The notes: generated by a model from the sequence alone, not told the origin. A DNA stretch of 64,000 nucleotides from Antricoccus suffuscus (GCF_003003235.1 NZ_PVUE01000004.1:185629-249628), one strand, 5' to 3'; counted from the first letter of the stretch, positions 34,748-43,130 are shown. A program made the numbers and translations.

Positions 34748-35410
34748 ATGAGCGCGCCGGTCCTGCCCGGCTTCTTGGGAACACTCGCCCCGGTCCTGCA
34801 GAATTACGGCTACCTCGCCGTCGGCGCGCTGGTGCTCATCGAGGATTTCGGTATCCCGGTGCCGGGCGAGACGATCCTGATCGCCGCGGCGGTGTACGCC
34901 GGCGCCGGGCAGTTGAACATCGTCGCGGTGGGCTTGATCGGCTTCGCGGCCGCAGTGCTCGGCGACAATATCGGATACGCGATCGGACATTTCGGTGGTC
35001 GGCCGCTCGCGCTACGATTCGGCCGATACGTATTCCTCACCCCGAAACGGCTGGCCAGCGCCGAACAATTCTTCAACAAACACGGTGCGGGGATCATCGT
35101 CGTCGCCCGTTTCATCGAAGGTCTACGCCAGGTCAACGGCATCATGGCCGGGATTATCAAGATGAGCTGGCGACGATTCTTGATATACAACGCAATCGGT
35201 GCGGCGTTATGGACAGGATTATGGGTCTCGCTAGGCTACCTGGCCGGTAACCACCTCACTGCGATCTATCACGCGATCGGGCGTTACTCGCTGTATGCGG
35301 TTGCTGGCGGGATCGTCCTGATCGTCGGGCTCGTGATTAGGCATCGGCTACGTCGGCGCAAGGAATCTGATCCTTCCGGAGGGACGGTGCGCGGTCCCAG
35401 TGAGCAGTAA
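34748..35410 (+). CDS. DedA family membrane protein
   Basis: A 220-residue protein with five or six predicted helices. The DedA motifs are clear: E-D-F-G-I-P-V-P-G-E-T, G-D-N-I-G-Y-A-I-G-H-F-G-G-R, the F-x-R-F-I-E-G-L-R block and the N-x-x-G-A block. DedA/VTT proteins scramble or export undecaprenyl phosphate and other lipids across the inner membrane. It lies 84 bp after the ChrB-N gene, and its stop overlaps a GTG that opens the broken MFS gene. Confidence 0.92.
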   Translation: MSAPVLPGFLGTLAPVLQNYGYLAVGALVLIEDFGIPVPGETILIAAAVYAGAGQLNIVAVGLIGFAAAVLGDNIGYAIGHFGGRPLALRFGRYVFLTPKRLASAEQFFNKHGAGIIVVARFIEGLRQVNGIMAGIIKMSWRRFLIYNAIGAALWTGLWVSLGYLAGNHLTAIYHAIGRYSLYAVAGGIVLIVGLVIRHRLRRRKESDPSGGTVRGPSEQ

Positions 35411-36099
35411 TCGGGACGCGCCCGCCGGCGCCGGGCCCGCACTACCGGCTCATCGAACCCGACTACTCGCGCCGCTGTTCGCGGCCGCGGCGGCGCCAAA
35501 CCATCGTTGATCTCGGCCGGCGGCTGGCAAGAGCGTCGTTCGTGCAGCCGACTGCGGCGCTGGCCGGCGCCACCGCCGCGCTAGCTGTGGGTGTCGGCTT
35601 CCTGCCGGTGGCTGGCGCAGCGGCAGGACTCGGGCCGCTGGCGACCGGCGCGGTGGTGTCTATCCTGGCTGCCACAGCCGCCCTCGTACAGCCGTGGACC
35701 GGACGGGCGCTAGATGCGGGATGGCTACCGAGCGGTGCCGGGATGGCCGCGGGCCTTCTCCTGGCTGCGGCCGGTTTCGGTATGTCAGTGGCACTGCACG
35801 GCCTCGGTGGACTGGTGTCGACGGCGGTCCTGGTCGGCGCCGGATCGGGGCTGGTCACACCGTTGGGTTTCGCGCGGCTCGCCAGCGGCACTCCTACCGA
35901 GCGACTCGGCCAGACCATGGGTGCGGCGGAGGTCGGCCGCGAGCTCGGCGATGCCGGCGGCCCGCTTCTTGTTGGCGCTATCGCAGCAGTAGGAACGCTG
36001 GGTCTAGGCCTGGGTGCTCTGGCCGCGGTCCTGGTACTGATCGTGACGCTGACCACTACGACTCGCCGCACGGACGGCCCGAGTAACCGCGGCAGTTAG
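35400..36099 (+). pseudogene. MFS transporter with disrupted N-terminal half
   Basis: Frame 1 (GTG 35400, overlapping the DedA stop by 11 bp) runs M-S-S-N-R-D... to L-A-P-L-F-A-A-A and stops at 35510 after 36 residues. A second frame then continues through 35542-36099 with six hydrophobic segments and a loop R-L-A-S-G-T-P-T-E-R typical of the C-terminal half of MFS proteins. The N-terminal six-helix half, about 150-200 residues, is missing. A deletion plus frameshift is the simplest reading; a stand-alone half protein is less likely. Confidence 0.6.
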
Positions 36100-36224
36100 G
36101 CGGGGCGTGAATGTGTACGGCGATCGTGGCCATGGTCGTCTGCAAACCGGCCTCGCTGGCAGTGCCGGCATCCCCCGGAATCATGAGGGTTGCCGTCGGC
36201 ATTTGCCGTGAGTTAATGTGCTCG

Positions 36225-36252
36225 CATTAATCGACATCGTTGTCGATTAATG
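36225..36252. promoter_or_regulatory. 28-bp inverted repeat, TetR-type operator for the acyl-CoA operon
   Basis: CATTAATCGACA (36225-36236), spacer TCGT, TGTCGATTAATG (36241-36252): twelve-base arms, perfect. Its core TCGACA-N4-TGTCGA recurs, with a TTAA spacer, upstream of the TetR gene at the other end of the operon (41264-41279). A second dyad TTAATG-N6-CATTAA overlaps its left side. Located 190 bp before the MaoC start. The rest of the 36100-36441 gap has no gene-length frame. Confidence 0.75.
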
Positions 36253-36388
36253 TTCGGTAGGCCGCGAGCCTTGAGTTAGGTGCATCACGGGCCGGGTCCA
36301 CGGCGTTCGCGGCGGTCGGATTACGGTAACCAAGGGATGACTTCTTAGACCGGGATTCTGCACTGGACGGTGCCAGCCATCCGAGCAC

Positions 36389-36445
36389 ATGTATGTCGAA
36401 GTAGCTCCACCTGGGCAACCTGAACTGAAGGAGAGCAAGAAATGA
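36389..36445 (+). other. Short leader frame in the 190-nt 5' region of the acyl-CoA operon
   Basis: Within the 190-bp gap between operator and MaoC gene, an 18-codon frame (ATG at 36389) ends with TGA overlapping the MaoC ATG (ATGA). It has no strong ribosome site of its own; the good AAGGAGA site inside it serves the MaoC gene. It could be a leader peptide, but coincidence is equally likely. Apart from this, nothing recognisable lies between 36253 and 36441. Confidence 0.2.
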
Positions 36446-37287
36446 GCATTGATCTCGACGCGGTCGGACGTACGGCGGGGCCGGTATCGGCAAGCTGGGA
36501 CTCTAAGGACGCTCTGCTTTACGCGCTCGGCGTCGGCGCCGGACAGGACGATCCGCTCAGCGAGCTTGAGCTCACGACCGAAAACTCGGAAGGCATCGAA
36601 CAGCAGGTCCTCCCTGTGTACGCCGTCGTCGTCACCCAGAAGACCAAGGGTCTGCACGTTCCGTCGGGCGATATCGACCGTACGAAGCTGGTCCACGCCG
36701 AGCAGGAGCTCATTCTGCATCAGCCGCTGCCAGTAGAGGGAAGCGCGCAGCTGAGCAGCAAAGTCACCGGAATCTTCGACAAGGGCTCAGGCGCGCTCGT
36801 CAGCACTGAGATCGAAGCGGTCGACGATGCAGGGAAGCCGCTGTTCACCACTCGGTCTGCCGCCTTCATACGCGGCGAAGGTGGCTTCGGTGGCGACCGT
36901 GGACCATCCTCAGAATGGGCCGCACCCGACCGCAAGCCGGACCACTCGATCAACGTGACGATCCGCCCCGACCAAGCGCTGCTCTACCGGCTGTCTGGCG
37001 ACCGCAACCCGTTGCACGCCGACCCGAAGTTCGCCGCCAAGGGCGGCTTCAGCAAGCCGATCCTGCATGGCATGTGCACGTACGGCGTCACGGCCCGCGT
37101 GATCAGTCGGGCGGTCGGCGTCGACGGCAACTCCTTCGCTTCTATATATGGACGCTTCAGCAAACCCGTCCTCCCCGGCGAGACACTGACGGTAAACGTG
37201 TGGAGTGACGGCAAGACCCATCTTTTCCAGACCTCGGACTCGAGCGGCGACGTCGTCCTTGACCGCGGCGTACTGACAACTCGCTAA
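36442..37287 (+). CDS. MaoC family enoyl-CoA hydratase
   Basis: A 281-residue protein of two hotdog domains. The C-terminal MaoC domain carries the hydratase-2 signature S-G-D-R-N-P-L-H-A-D near residues 190-199, with catalytic Asp and His, followed by I-L-H-G-M. The N-terminal half is a degenerate hotdog as in steroid and peroxisomal hydratases. It adds water to a 2-enoyl-CoA. AAGGAGA ribosome site. First gene of an operon with DUF35, thiolase and acyl-CoA ligase genes, resembling cholesterol side-chain (ChsH/Ltp) logic. Confidence 0.9.
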   Translation: MSIDLDAVGRTAGPVSASWDSKDALLYALGVGAGQDDPLSELELTTENSEGIEQQVLPVYAVVVTQKTKGLHVPSGDIDRTKLVHAEQELILHQPLPVEGSAQLSSKVTGIFDKGSGALVSTEIEAVDDAGKPLFTTRSAAFIRGEGGFGGDRGPSSEWAAPDRKPDHSINVTIRPDQALLYRLSGDRNPLHADPKFAAKGGFSKPILHGMCTYGVTARVISRAVGVDGNSFASIYGRFSKPVLPGETLTVNVWSDGKTHLFQTSDSSGDVVLDRGVLTTR

Positions 37288-37296
37288 AGGAGCGGA

Positions 37297-37713
37297 ATGA
37301 GCACCAAGACCGATAAGCCGATACCCAAGGCGACCGCGTCGACCCAGCCCTATTGGGATGGCACGGCGCGCGGCGAACTGTGGATTCAGCGCAGCAAGAA
37401 CACTGGCAACTACGTCTTTTACCCGAGGTCGCAGTCGCCGTACGGTATCGACGACGAACTGGAGTGGGTGCAGTCTTCGGGCAAGGGCACCCTCGACAGC
37501 TATGTGATCAGCGAGCGCCCAGCACCGGGTTTTGAGCCGCCGTACGCCATCGCGATCGTCAAGCTCGAAGAGGGCGTCCGGATGTTGAGCAACATCGTCG
37601 GCGTGGAGCCGACTCCGGAAAACCTGGTCCTAGATATGCCGCTCCAGGTCGAGTTCGAGCAGCGCGGCGACATGTCCATTCCCGTCTTCCGTCCCACAGG
37701 TGATGCCAAGTGA
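37297..37713 (+). CDS. DUF35 OB-fold protein lacking zinc-ribbon cysteines
   Basis: A 138-residue partner protein of the DUF35 type. The usual layout is an N-terminal helix, a zinc ribbon and an OB-fold domain; the OB part is present (G-T-L-D-S-Y-V-I...Y-A-I-A-I-V). In the ribbon positions the usual Cys residues are replaced (I-Q-R-S-K-N-T-G-N-Y-V-F-Y-P-R-S-Q-S-P-Y), and the protein contains no Cys at all. DUF35 proteins pair with thiolase-like aldolases, the next gene, which it overlaps by 4 bp. Starts 9 bp after the MaoC gene with AAAGGAG. Confidence 0.85.
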   Translation: MSTKTDKPIPKATASTQPYWDGTARGELWIQRSKNTGNYVFYPRSQSPYGIDDELEWVQSSGKGTLDSYVISERPAPGFEPPYAIAIVKLEEGVRMLSNIVGVEPTPENLVLDMPLQVEFEQRGDMSIPVFRPTGDAK

Positions 37714-38849
37714 AGCCCGCACAGGTCGCGATTCGCGGCGCAGCCGAAAGTCGGATCGGCGCCGTACCAGGTGTTTCAGAAATTGAGTTACGTGTAGAGG
37801 CGGCGCACCTTGCGCTCGCCGATGCCGGGCTGGACCTCTCCGATGTCGACGGGATCACCAGCGCGAGTTCGTCGCCGATCGAGGTCGCGCACTACATGGG
37901 GATCACGCCCAGGTGGTACGACGGCACCAGCGTCGGCGGCTGCTCCTTCCTGGTGCACGTGCGTCATGCTGCCGCGGCAATCGCCGCCGGCCAATGTGAG
38001 ACGGTGCTAGTGCTGCACGGGGAGTCCGGTCGGTCGCATGTCGGCAAGCCGCCGCGTGCGATGGGCGCGGACAGCATCGCGCGGCAGTTCGAGGGGCCGT
38101 ATGGAGTCTCGTCGCCGTTCAACATGTTCACGCTGCCGGTGCTGCGGTTCCTGAAGGACCGCGGCATGTCGACCGACGCGCTCGCGGAAGTCGTTGTGGC
38201 ACAGAGCAAGTGGTCCGAGGGCAACCCTCGGGCGAGCCGCAATAAGCTGGTCACGATCGACGACGTGAAGGCGTCGCCGATGATCGCCTACCCGTTCCAC
38301 AAGATGGAGTGCTGTGTCGCTACCGACGGCGGCGGCGCGCTGGTGATCACCTCCGCCGCACGCGCCGAGGACGGTCCGCGGCCGCCGGTCTATCTGCTCG
38401 GCTCGGGCGAGGCCTCCGACTCGCCCGTGGTCTCGATGATGGACGACCTGACGACTTCGAAGGGCTTCCGCAACTCCAGCAAGGATGCGTTCGAAGAAGC
38501 CGGGATCACCACCGGTGACGTCGACCATCTGATGATCTACGACGCGTTCGCGCATCTGCCTCTGTATGGGCTCGGCGACCTCGGCTTCGTCGCTCACGAG
38601 GACGCCGCGGACTTCATCGCCGAGGGCAACACATCCCCGGGAGGCAAGCTGCCGATGAACACCAACGGTGGCGGCCTGCGTTACACGCACAGCGGGATGT
38701 ACGGCATGTTTGCGATCCAGGAGTCGGTACGTCAGCTGCGCAACGAGGCGTTCCGTCAAGTTGATGACGTCGAGCTCAGCGTCGTGCAAGGCGTCGGTGG
38801 CATGTTCACCGCGGCCTCGACACTCGTGCTGGCTAACCGGAAGCCGTAG
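37710..38849 (+). CDS. Thiolase-fold acetyl-CoA acetyltransferase/lipid-transfer (Ltp-like) protein
   Basis: A 379-residue thiolase-superfamily protein of the SCP-x/Ltp branch. Cys78 sits in the position where the nucleophile is expected (G-G-C-S-F), but the C-terminal C-x-G motif of biosynthetic thiolases is replaced by V-V-Q-G-V-G-G. A tyrosine in M-I-Y-D-A-F-A-H matches the conserved Y-D-x-F of Ltp2-type retro-aldolases. With the DUF35 protein it could cleave a beta-hydroxyacyl-CoA made by the MaoC hydratase. Thiolysis and aldol cleavage cannot be distinguished by sequence alone. Confidence 0.85.
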   Translation: MKPAQVAIRGAAESRIGAVPGVSEIELRVEAAHLALADAGLDLSDVDGITSASSSPIEVAHYMGITPRWYDGTSVGGCSFLVHVRHAAAAIAAGQCETVLVLHGESGRSHVGKPPRAMGADSIARQFEGPYGVSSPFNMFTLPVLRFLKDRGMSTDALAEVVVAQSKWSEGNPRASRNKLVTIDDVKASPMIAYPFHKMECCVATDGGGALVITSAARAEDGPRPPVYLLGSGEASDSPVVSMMDDLTTSKGFRNSSKDAFEEAGITTGDVDHLMIYDAFAHLPLYGLGDLGFVAHEDAADFIAEGNTSPGGKLPMNTNGGGLRYTHSGMYGMFAIQESVRQLRNEAFRQVDDVELSVVQGVGGMFTAASTLVLANRKP

Positions 38850-38855
38850 CCGCGC

Positions 38856-40436
38856 ATGGATGCCAAGCTGGTGAGTGACGAAGTCCGTCCGTTCCTGATC
38901 GACGGAGCCCTTGGGCTCTGGGAGATTGCCGACGTACAGCCAGACCGGGTAGCGCTCATCGACGTCGACGGAAACAAGATGTCGTACGGCGAGCTCCGGG
39001 AATGGACCGACGCGATCTCCGCGGAGCTGCTCCGGCAGGGGTTGACGGCCGGTGACACGATTGCCACTGTCATCGGCAATATGCCCGCAGCCGTGGCGAT
39101 CCAGCTCGCCACTTCTCAGCTTGGCATCTACTACACGCCCGTCAACTGGCATTTGACGGCACCCGAGATCGAATACATCCTCGGCGACAGCGAGGCGAAG
39201 ATGCTGTTCGTCAGCTCGGAGTACGCCGATACAGCGACGGCTGCGGCTGACGCTGTTGGGCTGCCGATGGACAAGCGGTTCGCCGTCGGGGCGCTGCCCG
39301 GCTATCGGGATATAGCAGAGATCCCGGACGCGGGGCCGGTCGATTCGTCGGTACGTCGACTCGGACAGCGGATGCTCTACACCTCCGGCACGACCGGACG
39401 GCCGAAGGGCGTTCGTAAGCCAACTGTCGACACGACCCCGGAGTTGGCCCTGGCGGCCTCGATCCCGCCGCTTACCCGCAGGATGAGCTGGCCGGCCGGG
39501 CCCGGCGTACATCTGTGCGTTGCACCGCTCTACCACGCGGCGCCCAATGGCTTTGGCCTCAACGCATTACAACTGGGCCAGACGCTGGTTCTCATGCATA
39601 AGTGGACTCCGGAGGACTGCCTACGCCTGATTGAGCGTTACCAGGTGACCGCTACCCACATGGTGCCTACGATGTTTCACCGGCTCTTGGCGTTGCCGGA
39701 CGAGGTGCGTGACAAGTACGACCACTCATCGCTCAACTACGTCGTTCACGCCGCCGCTCCGTGCCCGGTGCACGAGAAGCAGGCGATGATCGACTGGTGG
39801 GGGCCGGTCATCTACGAGTACTACGCGTCGACCGAAGGCGGCGGCACCTCGGTCCGTCCGGAGGCGTGGCTGCAACATCCCGGCACCGTAGGTCGCGGTT
39901 GGGATGACGGTGTCGAGGTCGAGATCCACGACGAGCAAGGGAATCTGCTGCCCGCCGGCGAGATAGGCACCGTGTATATCCGCAGCGGCGAGACATTCTC
40001 GTACTACAAGGACCCAGACAAGACGGCCGCCGCGTGGCGCGGCGACGTGTTCACCATGGGCGACATGGGATACCTCGATGAAGACGGCTGGCTGTTCCTG
40101 GCCGACCGGCGATCGGACATGATCCTGTCCGGTGGCGTAAATATCTATCCGGCGGAGATCGAATCTGTATTGCTCGAACATCCAGCGGTCGAGGATGCCG
40201 GCGTTGTCGGCCTGCCAGATCCTGACTGGGGCAACCGGGTGCACGCGGTGGTACAGCCGGTCGCGTCCGTGACTGGCGACGATGCGCTGGCGAAGGAGAT
40301 CCTGGATCACTGCAACGGGAAGTTGGCGGCGTACAAGCGCCCGCGGACGTTGGAGTTTCGGGAGTTGCCAAGGACGGCGACTGGCAAGCTCAGTCACTCC
40401 GCGCTGCGCAAGACCCTCCTCGACGAATTGAGCTGA
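38856..40436 (+). CDS. AMP-forming acyl-CoA synthetase
   Basis: A 526-residue ANL-superfamily ligase. The P-loop-like motif Y-T-S-G-T-T-G-R-P-K-G lies near residue 175, Y-A-S-T-E-G-G in the adenine site, G-D-M-G-Y-L-D in the hinge region and the catalytic C-terminal lysine in R-T-A-T-G-K-L-S. It activates a carboxylic acid through an acyl-adenylate, feeding the hydratase and thiolase. Last gene of the operon (6 bp after the thiolase gene), convergent with the TetR gene 3 bp away. Confidence 0.93.
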   Translation: MDAKLVSDEVRPFLIDGALGLWEIADVQPDRVALIDVDGNKMSYGELREWTDAISAELLRQGLTAGDTIATVIGNMPAAVAIQLATSQLGIYYTPVNWHLTAPEIEYILGDSEAKMLFVSSEYADTATAAADAVGLPMDKRFAVGALPGYRDIAEIPDAGPVDSSVRRLGQRMLYTSGTTGRPKGVRKPTVDTTPELALAASIPPLTRRMSWPAGPGVHLCVAPLYHAAPNGFGLNALQLGQTLVLMHKWTPEDCLRLIERYQVTATHMVPTMFHRLLALPDEVRDKYDHSSLNYVVHAAAPCPVHEKQAMIDWWGPVIYEYYASTEGGGTSVRPEAWLQHPGTVGRGWDDGVEVEIHDEQGNLLPAGEIGTVYIRSGETFSYYKDPDKTAAAWRGDVFTMGDMGYLDEDGWLFLADRRSDMILSGGVNIYPAEIESVLLEHPAVEDAGVVGLPDPDWGNRVHAVVQPVASVTGDDALAKEILDHCNGKLAAYKRPRTLEFRELPRTATGKLSHSALRKTLLDELS

Positions 40437-40439
40437 AGC

Positions 40440-41204
40440 TCAGTCGAGCCATGCTTTTCGGGGACGGCGACGTAGATCGACGGCGCGGACCCAGATGTCG
40501 GTGATGGTCGACTCTGCCTGGTTGCGGTCGTAGTCCTCGCGGCCGACAAACCACCAGTAGCAGAAGTTACCGGTCATGGAGACAAGTGCTGCCGCGGTTG
40601 TCGTCGGGTCGATGGCCGGGTCGGCGACGCCTCGGCGCTGCCACCGAGTAATACGTTCGGAGGTGCGTTCGATGTGCGCGCGGCGTACGGCCACCCGATG
40701 CTGAAGCACGTCAGCGTCAATGGTCGATACCTGCCGAGCTATGTCATAGATCGCGAGATTCTCTTCGTAGACTTCGATGTAGCGGCGGTTGGAGGCGCGA
40801 AGCGCTTCGATCGGATCGAGCCGTTCACCGTCGGGCTGGCTGGACACCGCCTCGGCTACTTTGGCGCCGACCTCGGCGGACAGGACGCGGAAGACGTCAA
40901 GCTTGGTGGCGAAGTAGGTATAGAAACTGCCTCGCGATACCTTGGCTTCCTTGACGATGTCCTCGATCGAAGTGTCGATGTAGCCGGTCCGTTCGAATAC
41001 GCGGCGCGCGGCATCGAGGAGGTGGCGCCGGGTTTTCTGTCCGCGCGCGGTGCCGCGCTCGCTATGGACTGCGCGACGGTCTGCGGCGGTGCCGGCTGGC
41101 AGCCAGCCGCCTCTCGTGCGCGGTCCGTTCGCCCTCTTCGGAGACGAACTTGCGCTCGCGCGATCGGACGGGTCGAGTGGACGCTTCTGCTGTGAGTCAG
41201 GCAT
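40440..41204 (-). CDS. TetR regulator of the MaoC-DUF35-thiolase-ligase operon
   Basis: A 254-residue TetR-type repressor with an unusual basic, Ser/Pro-rich N-terminal extension of about 55 residues before the helix-turn-helix (L-L-D-A-A-R-R-V-F-E-R-T-G-Y...S-R-G-S-F-Y-T-Y-F-A). ATG 41204 has GAGAGG upstream; the frame extends to 41270 through the operator region and is not favoured. Its own promoter holds AGTCGACATTAATGTCGACT, matching the operator in front of the operon, so it probably represses both. Confidence 0.9.
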   Translation of the reverse strand: MPDSQQKRPLDPSDRASASSSPKRANGPRTRGGWLPAGTAADRRAVHSERGTARGQKTRRHLLDAARRVFERTGYIDTSIEDIVKEAKVSRGSFYTYFATKLDVFRVLSAEVGAKVAEAVSSQPDGERLDPIEALRASNRRYIEVYEENLAIYDIARQVSTIDADVLQHRVAVRRAHIERTSERITRWQRRGVADPAIDPTTTAAALVSMTGNFCYWWFVGREDYDRNQAESTITDIWVRAVDLRRRPRKAWLD

Positions 41205-41261
41205 TCCACACCTCTCTGTCTGCGTAATAGTCGCACACAGAAGCGCCACTACGCACCCTTG

Positions 41262-41281
41262 AGTCGACATTAATGTCGACT
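41262..41281. promoter_or_regulatory. TetR autoregulatory operator, perfect 20-bp palindrome
   Basis: AGTCGACATTAATGTCGACT is identical to its reverse complement. Its centre contains TCGACA-TTAA-TGTCGA (41264-41279), the same 16-bp core as at 36231-36246. It lies 58 bp upstream of the TetR start. Confidence 0.75.
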
Positions 41282-41312
41282 ATTCCTGCCCGGCTGCGAC
41301 AAGCGCAAAACG

Positions 41313-41349
41313 GATGACGACCGCATGGCTGAACCATGCGGTCGTCATC
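41313..41349 (-). terminator. Intrinsic terminator of the PHA synthase operon
   Basis: GATGACGACCGCATGG and its exact complement CCATGCGGTCGTCATC form a 16-bp stem with a five-base loop. On the minus strand it is followed by CCGTTTTGC, a short U-run, 148 bp after the synthase stop. It also separates that operon from the TetR promoter. Confidence 0.75.
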
Positions 41350-41497
41350 TCCCCCGATACCGTGACCACAGTCGCCGTCGTTCCCCCCGGATGACGGCGG
41401 GCGTGGTCCGCCCACCCTCCCTGACACTGCGGCAGACCTCGCCGCTCCGCATCTCGACGAGAGGCGGACCGATCAAATTCTCAGGGCACGATCAGAA

Positions 41498-42601
41498 CTA
41501 GACCAGGACGTGGCTCTTCCTGGTGAGGAACTCAAGAATGGTCGGGATGGTGGTCTTGTGTGCTGTCTTTCCAACGACAAGCCCAATGTGTCCCGCGTTG
41601 AGTGCCAGTTCGGTTTTGTCTTCGGAGCCAACGAGGTCGATCAGCGGTGCGGCGGCCTTTTCGGGCACGATGTGGTCGCGGGTAGCGCGCACCGCAAAGA
41701 ATGGCACCGTGATATCGCTCAGATGCACCCTGTCGTTTCCGATGTAGAGCTCGTCATTGATCATGCCGTTGTCGTGCACCAGCATCTTGACGGTCTCGCG
41801 TGCGGCCGCGCCCGGGAAGGGGATGTGATCGTCGGACCAGCCAGTCATGGTCTGGTACGACGCGAGGTAGTCGTCGTTCCAGAGTTTGTCCAGCAGGTTG
41901 ACGTAGCGACTTACCTCCGAGGTCGGCGTCAACACCCGAAACCCTTGCCGGATCGTGTTGGCCGGTACGTTTCCGTCGTCACCGATGAAGTCCTCGATGT
42001 CGAGCCCGCCGATTCGGAAGCTGTCGGTCATCGGGCCGAGGTGTCGGAAATCCACCGGCGTTGCCATCACCGTGAGGCTGCGCAACGGCGCGTCTGGGTG
42101 GCGCGCGGCGTAGAGGAGCGTTAGGTCGCCGCCGAAGCAGTAGCCGAGCAAGTTGATGTCGGGCGAACCGGTGATATCGCGTATCTTGCTGACCGCCGAG
42201 GGGATGTAGTCATCGACGTAGTCTTCGAGCCGGTTGCTGGCGTCCCGTTCGTCCGGCACCCCCCAGTCGATCATGAAGACGTCGAAGCCGGCGTCGACCA
42301 GTCGTTCGATGAAGCTGTTGCCGGGCGTGAGGTCGAGGATTCGGCTCCTGCTGACCAGGCTGAATACGATCAGCAGCGGTGGGCCGAGGGTGACCGCGTC
42401 GCTGCGGTAGCGCCACATCCTGCTTCGGCCGTGGCTCCAGACCACGTCCTTCGGTGACGCGGCCGTCCGCGGCCGATGTCCGGCAAGCACCTTGATCGCA
42501 TTACGCGTCCGACCGATTCCGCGGTCTACGTCGGTGCGGACCCGATTGATCACGGCCTGCGGCGTATCAAGCAGCGTCTGCGGTGTGGGCATCGAGGCCA
42601 T
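41498..42601 (-). CDS. phaC: Polyhydroxyalkanoate synthase, PhaC (class III/IV size)
   Basis: A 367-residue alpha/beta-hydrolase-fold polymerase, the length of class III/IV PhaC subunits. The nucleophile Cys lies in the lipase-like box G-Y-C-F-G-G; the catalytic Asp in T-R-D-H-I-V-P and His in A-G-H-I-G-L complete the triad. It joins hydroxyacyl-CoA units to make PHA storage polyester on granules. The gene starts inside the end of the upstream PhaE-like gene (35 bp overlap), fitting a two-subunit synthase. Confidence 0.9.
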   Translation of the reverse strand: MASMPTPQTLLDTPQAVINRVRTDVDRGIGRTRNAIKVLAGHRPRTAASPKDVVWSHGRSRMWRYRSDAVTLGPPLLIVFSLVSRSRILDLTPGNSFIERLVDAGFDVFMIDWGVPDERDASNRLEDYVDDYIPSAVSKIRDITGSPDINLLGYCFGGDLTLLYAARHPDAPLRSLTVMATPVDFRHLGPMTDSFRIGGLDIEDFIGDDGNVPANTIRQGFRVLTPTSEVSRYVNLLDKLWNDDYLASYQTMTGWSDDHIPFPGAAARETVKMLVHDNGMINDELYIGNDRVHLSDITVPFFAVRATRDHIVPEKAAAPLIDLVGSEDKTELALNAGHIGLVVGKTAHKTTIPTILEFLTRKSHVLV

Positions 42602-42929
42602 TGCCCTTCTCCTTCAACGGTACGGCGGGTGATTCCGGAGCCTGGCGCTCCTGCTCCAGTTGCAGCGTCAGGCGGCGGACCTCGCGATCAAGTGCCCCGA
42701 GTTGCTTACGCAGCCGCGAGATGTCCGAACCCGCTGGAAGGTTGAGGATGTGCCACATCCTCGCGCTGGCATCCCGGGCCTGGGACTCGAGGAATGCCTG
42801 CGCCTTTCCAAATCGCCCAAGCTCCTTGCAGAATTGCTCGCTCCGGACGAACGCTTCCAGTTGCGGCGTCACAATCCCGTCAACCGCATCGAAGATTTGG
42901 CGCCATAGCGGTTTGCGATTGGATGCCAT
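42567..42929 (-). CDS. PhaE/PhaR-like PHA synthase partner subunit
   Basis: About 120 residues from ATG 42929. The C-terminal half has the L-N-L-P-A-G-S-D-I-S motif followed by a heptad-repeat helix (L-R-K-Q-L-G-A-L-D-R-E-V-R-R-L), as in the C-termini of PhaE and PhaR, which bind and activate PhaC. GAAGGAG lies ten bases upstream of this start. The frame extends to 42977 but that start is less favoured. It overlaps the phaC start by 35 bp. Much shorter than classic PhaE (about 350), so it may be a minimal activator. Confidence 0.7.
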   Translation of the reverse strand: MASNRKPLWRQIFDAVDGIVTPQLEAFVRSEQFCKELGRFGKAQAFLESQARDASARMWHILNLPAGSDISRLRKQLGALDREVRRLTLQLEQERQAPESPAVPLKEKGNGLDAHTADAA

Positions 42930-43046
42930 TAGGCGTCCGACTCCTTCGGTTGATGCGTAATTTCGGCGAAGGTCCACCGGTGGGCAACTCGACGCAATTG
43001 AATGGCTGTTTGGTGCGCGCTTTTCTGGCGCCGGAGATACGCTATG

Positions 43047-43060
43047 TGAGCGCTTGCTTA
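43047..43060. promoter_or_regulatory. Possible TetR operator in the PHA/TetR divergent region
   Basis: TGAGCGCTTGCTTA resembles the AGCAAGCGCT-type sites of acyl-CoA-responsive TetR regulators. It lies 71 bp before the TetR start and 118 bp before the PhaE-like gene on the other strand. It is imperfect (3-bp AGC/GCT arms), so low confidence. Confidence 0.3.
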
Positions 43061-43130
43061 GTAGGCGCGTAATTAGTATGCGCGGAGATTCGATGGAACA
43101 TCAATCATTGGTGAATGGGGCCACACTGAG

